NCBI GenBank assembly: GCA_036262835.1
Contig: DATAID010000052.1
Location: 1 to 30,046 of the forward strand
Length of the DNA stretch: 30,046 bases
Origin: RBG-16-66-20 sp036262835
GTDB taxonomy: Bacteria; Pseudomonadota; Gammaproteobacteria; Burkholderiales; SG8-39
Direction: 5' to 3'
The translations under genes and the position numbers were made by a program. Below, one piece after another: positions 27,079 to 30,046 of this stretch. Under the pieces are notes generated by a model. It was not told where the DNA came from and ran no database searches. It saw nothing but the letters and a program-made list of their open reading frames with translations. Within the stretch, counting starts at the first letter, position 1. Each line of letters opens with the position of its first letter.

Positions 27079-29091
27079 TCACTTGACTCTCATGCCGGGC
27101 TGCGCACCCGAGTCCGGTGAGAGCAGGAACACGCCCGGCCCCTCGCCCGATGCGGCCAGCACCATTCCTTCCGAGACGCCGAACTTCATCTTGCGCGGGG
27201 CGAGGTTCGCCACCACCACCGTGAGCCGGCCTTCCAGCTTGGCCGGGTCGTAGGCCGACTTGATTCCCGCGAAAACGGTTCTCGTCGCGCCGCCCGTGTC
27301 GAGCGTGAGCTTCAGGAGCTTGTCCGCGCCCTCCACCGGTTCGGCCTTGACGATCTTCGCCACTCGAAGGTCGAGCTTGTTGAAGTCATCGATCGAGATA
27401 TCGCTCGTTGCCGTGGTCACGGACTTCTCCTTGGTTTCTTCCACTCCGAACAGGGCGTCGAGCTGCTTTTCCTCGACCCGCTGCATGAGGTGCTTGTATT
27501 CGCCCACCGCGTGGCCCGCCGGGAGCAGTGCCTGCGCGTCCGCCCAGCCGAGCTCTTTCACGTCAAGGAAGCCCTCGACCTGCTTCGCGAGGCGCGGCAA
27601 AACCGGCTTGAGGTAAATCGTCAGCAGGCGGAAGATCTGCATCGAGTCGGAGCAGGCGTTCTGGAGCGCGGCCTCGGCGCCCGGTTTTTTCGCCAGCTCC
27701 CAGGGCTTCACCTGGTCGACGTAGGCATTGGCCTGGTCGGCCCAGTGCATGACCTGCCGCAGCGCCTTGCCGAATTCCCGGCTTTCATAAAGGTCGGCGA
27801 CATTTTTCGCATCCGCCTGGATCTCGCCCACCAGCTTGCTGTCGGCCTCGACCAGCTTTCCGCCGAAGCGCTTGGAAAGAAAGCCGGCCGCGCGGCTCGC
27901 GATGTTCACGTACTTGCCGATGAGGTCGCTGTTGATGCGCGCGATGAAATCGTCCGGATTGAAATCCAGATCCTCTACATTGGCGTTCAGCTTCGCGGCG
28001 ATGTAGTAGCGCAGCCACTCGGGGTTCATGCCGAGCTGGAGGTATTTGAGCGGGTCGATGCCGGTGCCGCGGGACTTGGACATCTTCTCGCCCGAGACCT
28101 GGATGAAGCCGTGCACCCACACGTGATCGGGTTCCTTGTAAGGAACGCCGGAAAATTTCAGCATCGCCGGCCAGAACAAGGTGTGGAAGTAGATGATGTC
28201 CTTGCCGATGAAGTGGATCTGCTCGAAGTCCTTCAGTGTTTTCTCAAAATCGAGTTTCTCTTTCGTGCAGTAGTTCTTCAGGCTGGCGAGGTACCCGATC
28301 GGCGCATCCAGCCAGACGTAGAGGTATTTCTCTTCCTTGATATCGGGCACCCGGATGCCGAAATAGGGCGGGTCGCGCGAGATGTCCCAGTCGCCGAGCG
28401 CCTTGTCGCCCTCGCCCTCGAGCCACTCTTTTGCCTTGTTGACAACCTGCGGCTGCAGGCGCCCCGGCTGCTCGAGCCACTGCTGGATGAAGGCCTTGCA
28501 CTTCGCGTCGGAGAGCTTGAAGAAGTAGTGATCCGAGCTCTTCAGGAGCGGTTTCGCGCCGGTGAGGGTGGAGTAGGGATTCTTCAGCGCGGTCGCGGGA
28601 TAGACGGAGCTGCAGTTCTCGCACGCATCGCCGTACTGGTCCTTCGCGCCGCAGTTCGGGCATTCGCCCTTCACGTAGCGGTCGGCGAGGTACATGCCCT
28701 TCACCGGATCGAAGAACTGCTCGACCGGCTTGGAATAGACGAGCCCGGCCTTGTCGAGCTTGCGGAAGATGTCCTGCGAGAGCGCGGTGTTCTCGGCCGA
28801 ATGCGTCGAGTGCCAGTTGTCGTACGAAAGATGAAAGCCGTCGAGGTATTCGCGACGCCCGGCCTGGATCCGCCCGACGAACGCCTCGGGCGTGACGCCC
28901 GCTTTTTCCGCGGCGAGCATGATCGGCGCGCCGTGCGAGTCGTCCGCGCCGACGAAATGCACTTCGTGGCCCTGCATTCTCTGGAAGCGAACCCAGATGT
29001 CGGCCTGGATGTACTCCATGATGTGGCCGATGTGGAAAGGGCCGTTCGCGTACGGCAGAGCAGTGGTGACGAAGAGCCTGCGGCGGGACAT
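27079..29091 (-). CDS. metG: methionine-tRNA ligase
   Basis: This 670-residue class I aminoacyl-tRNA synthetase charges initiator and elongator tRNA(Met). The HIGH motif is at 20-23, the zinc knuckle cysteines are 144, 147, 157 and 160, and the KMSKS loop is at 336-340. The anticodon-binding helical domain follows. A C-terminal EMAP-II/Trbp111-like tRNA-binding domain spans about 565-670 (D-L-R-V-A-K-I, V-V-A-N-L-A-P-R-K-M) and gives dimerisation and tRNA affinity. Length and domains match the E. coli form. The ATG at 29091 starts directly before the Rossmann fold. A TAAAAT -10-like box (29125-29130, minus strand) lies 33 bases upstream. It is divergent from mrp, a pairing common in Proteobacteria. 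Confidence 0.97.
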   Translation of the reverse strand: MSRRRLFVTTALPYANGPFHIGHIMEYIQADIWVRFQRMQGHEVHFVGADDSHGAPIMLAAEKAGVTPEAFVGRIQAGRREYLDGFHLSYDNWHSTHSAENTALSQDIFRKLDKAGLVYSKPVEQFFDPVKGMYLADRYVKGECPNCGAKDQYGDACENCSSVYPATALKNPYSTLTGAKPLLKSSDHYFFKLSDAKCKAFIQQWLEQPGRLQPQVVNKAKEWLEGEGDKALGDWDISRDPPYFGIRVPDIKEEKYLYVWLDAPIGYLASLKNYCTKEKLDFEKTLKDFEQIHFIGKDIIYFHTLFWPAMLKFSGVPYKEPDHVWVHGFIQVSGEKMSKSRGTGIDPLKYLQLGMNPEWLRYYIAAKLNANVEDLDFNPDDFIARINSDLIGKYVNIASRAAGFLSKRFGGKLVEADSKLVGEIQADAKNVADLYESREFGKALRQVMHWADQANAYVDQVKPWELAKKPGAEAALQNACSDSMQIFRLLTIYLKPVLPRLAKQVEGFLDVKELGWADAQALLPAGHAVGEYKHLMQRVEEKQLDALFGVEETKEKSVTTATSDISIDDFNKLDLRVAKIVKAEPVEGADKLLKLTLDTGGATRTVFAGIKSAYDPAKLEGRLTVVVANLAPRKMKFGVSEGMVLAASGEGPGVFLLSPDSGAQPGMRVK

Positions 29092-29120
29092 CGTGAAGCG
29101 GAAGACCTGCGCGGGAAAAG

Positions 29121-29139
29121 GCTAATTTTAGCTTACACT
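29121..29139. promoter_or_regulatory. overlapping divergent promoters of metG and mrp
   Basis: A short inverted repeat GCTAA-tt-TTAGC (29121-29132) contains the minus-strand TAAAAT (29125-29130) of metG. The plus-strand TACACT (29134-29139) lies six bases before the mrp ATG. The two promoters would interfere sterically. -35 boxes are poor. Confidence 0.35.
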
Positions 29140-29145
29140 TGAAGC

Positions 29146-30046
29146 ATGTCCGTCTCTGAAGCCGACGTTCAATCCGCGCTCTCGCGCGTCGTCGATCCGA
29201 ATACCGGGAAGGATTTTTCAGCCAGCCGCGCGCTGAAGAACGTGAAGGTCGACGGCGGCAAGGTTTCCGTCGAGATCGAGCTCGGCTATCCGGGCAAGAG
29301 CCAGTTCGAGCCGATTCGCCGCATGGTGATCGATGCGCTCAAAGGCGCCGGCGCGCCGGGCGCGAGCGTCAACGTGCGCTCGAAGGTCGTCTCGCACGCG
29401 GTGCAGCGCGGCGTGAAGCTCGTCCCCGGCATCAAGAACATCATCGCGGTGGCCTCGGGCAAGGGCGGCGTCGGCAAGAGCACCACGGCGGTCAACCTGG
29501 CACTCGCGCTTGCCGCCGAGGGCGCCACCGTCGGCATGCTCGACGCCGACATCTACGGCCCCTCGCAGCAGATGATGCTCGGCATCGAGGGGCGGCCGCA
29601 GATCGACGAACAGGACGAGAAGATCGTTCCCATGGAGCGGCACGGCATCAAGACGATGTCGCTGGGACTCATCACGGATCCGGACACGCCGGTGATCTGG
29701 CGCGGTCCGATGGTGATGAAGGCGATCGACCAGTTCCTCACCGACGTGAAGTGGGGCAACCTCGACTTCATGATCATCGACCTTCCCCCCGGCACGGGCG
29801 ACGCGCAGCTCACGCTGACGCAGAAGGCAGGACTCACCGGCGCGGTCGTCGTCACGACACCGCAGGACGTCGCGCTCATCGACGCGCGCAAAGGGCTGGC
29901 GATGTTCCGCAAAGTGAACGTTCCGGTCCTCGGCATCGTCGAGAACATGAGCTACTACCTCTGCCGGCACTGCGGCGAGCGCGAAGAGATCTTCGGTCAC
30001 GGCGGCGGCCGCAAGACCGCCTCCATGCTCGGCGTGCCATTCCTCG
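29146..30046 (+). CDS. mrp: Mrp/ApbC family iron-sulfur carrier ATPase (3' end cut by window)
   Basis: 300 residues are visible and the frame is still open at the right edge. An N-terminal MIP18/DUF59-like domain (residues 1-85) is followed by a P-loop NTPase. This has a deviant Walker A G-K-G-G-V-G-K-S at 105-112, D-A-D-I-Y-G-P-S (133-140), and I-I-D-L-P-P-G-T-G-D (210-219). The Cys273-x-x-Cys276 pair that binds a bridging [4Fe-4S] cluster at the dimer interface is also present. Mrp proteins deliver FeS clusters to target enzymes and bind ATP. The ATG at 29146 follows a TACACT box by six bases and lacks a clear ribosome binding site. About 60 more residues would be expected beyond the edge. 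Confidence 0.95.
   Translation, partial: MSVSEADVQSALSRVVDPNTGKDFSASRALKNVKVDGGKVSVEIELGYPGKSQFEPIRRMVIDALKGAGAPGASVNVRSKVVSHAVQRGVKLVPGIKNIIAVASGKGGVGKSTTAVNLALALAAEGATVGMLDADIYGPSQQMMLGIEGRPQIDEQDEKIVPMERHGIKTMSLGLITDPDTPVIWRGPMVMKAIDQFLTDVKWGNLDFMIIDLPPGTGDAQLTLTQKAGLTGAVVVTTPQDVALIDARKGLAMFRKVNVPVLGIVENMSYYLCRHCGEREEIFGHGGGRKTASMLGVPFL

Overview
This window is high-GC bacterial chromosome, densely packed with 25 protein-coding genes, one of them cut by the right edge. I see no rRNA, tRNA, CRISPR array, prophage or insertion sequence, and no stretch over 300 bases lacks a gene. The gene set (E. coli-type gshA, lon, dnaE, metG divergent from mrp, a LemA/TPM trio, a hydrogenase-4-like cluster) and a REP-like hairpin of the VIPAKAGIQ type point to a Proteobacterium, most likely an uncultured betaproteobacterium. 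That placement is an inference from gene style, not from a phylogenetic marker search.

Layout. 41-4474: a YaiI/YqxD-type protein whose 3' end runs into a REP-like hairpin, a convergent Uup-type ABC-F ATPase, a divergent M20 metallopeptidase, and an RHH/PIN toxin-antitoxin pair with a perfect inverted repeat over its promoter. 4489-9002: a membrane-anchored M23 protein facing a minus-strand block of dienelactone hydrolase, DedA protein and Lon protease, the last with a possible heat-shock promoter. 9112-11459: gshA translationally coupled to an HpcH/HpaI aldolase. 11470-14308 (minus): a LemA / TPM / TPM operon, then an EamA transporter. 14335-17760: dnaE. 17750-19656: an FAD-binding oxidoreductase with a degenerate FAD domain, an acylphosphatase, and a small secreted or anchored protein with a type IV pilin-like C terminus. 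19657-27008 (minus): an RHH regulator followed by hyfB-hyfC-hyfE-hyfF-hyfG-hyfI-like genes. 27079-30046: metG divergent from mrp (partial).

The most interesting region is the 7.2 kb hyf-like operon. It encodes a complete membrane arm (two antiporter-like subunits, a NuoH-like subunit, HyfE) and a NuoB-like FeS subunit with all four cysteines. The large subunit, however, lacks both NiFe-binding CxxC pairs and carries a different CxxC pair. It should therefore be an energy-converting-hydrogenase-related (Ehr-type) complex of unknown substrate, not a hydrogenase. No ferredoxin-like, formate dehydrogenase or hydrogenase-maturation gene is present in the window. A small RHH protein heads the operon, and a 12-bp perfect palindrome overlaps its putative -10 box, which suggests autoregulation.

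A second recurring signal is that several genes (uup, the M20 peptidase, the RHH antitoxin, dnaE, mrp) have a -10-like hexamer only about 6-10 bases before the start codon and no Shine-Dalgarno sequence, as expected for leaderless or nearly leaderless mRNAs.
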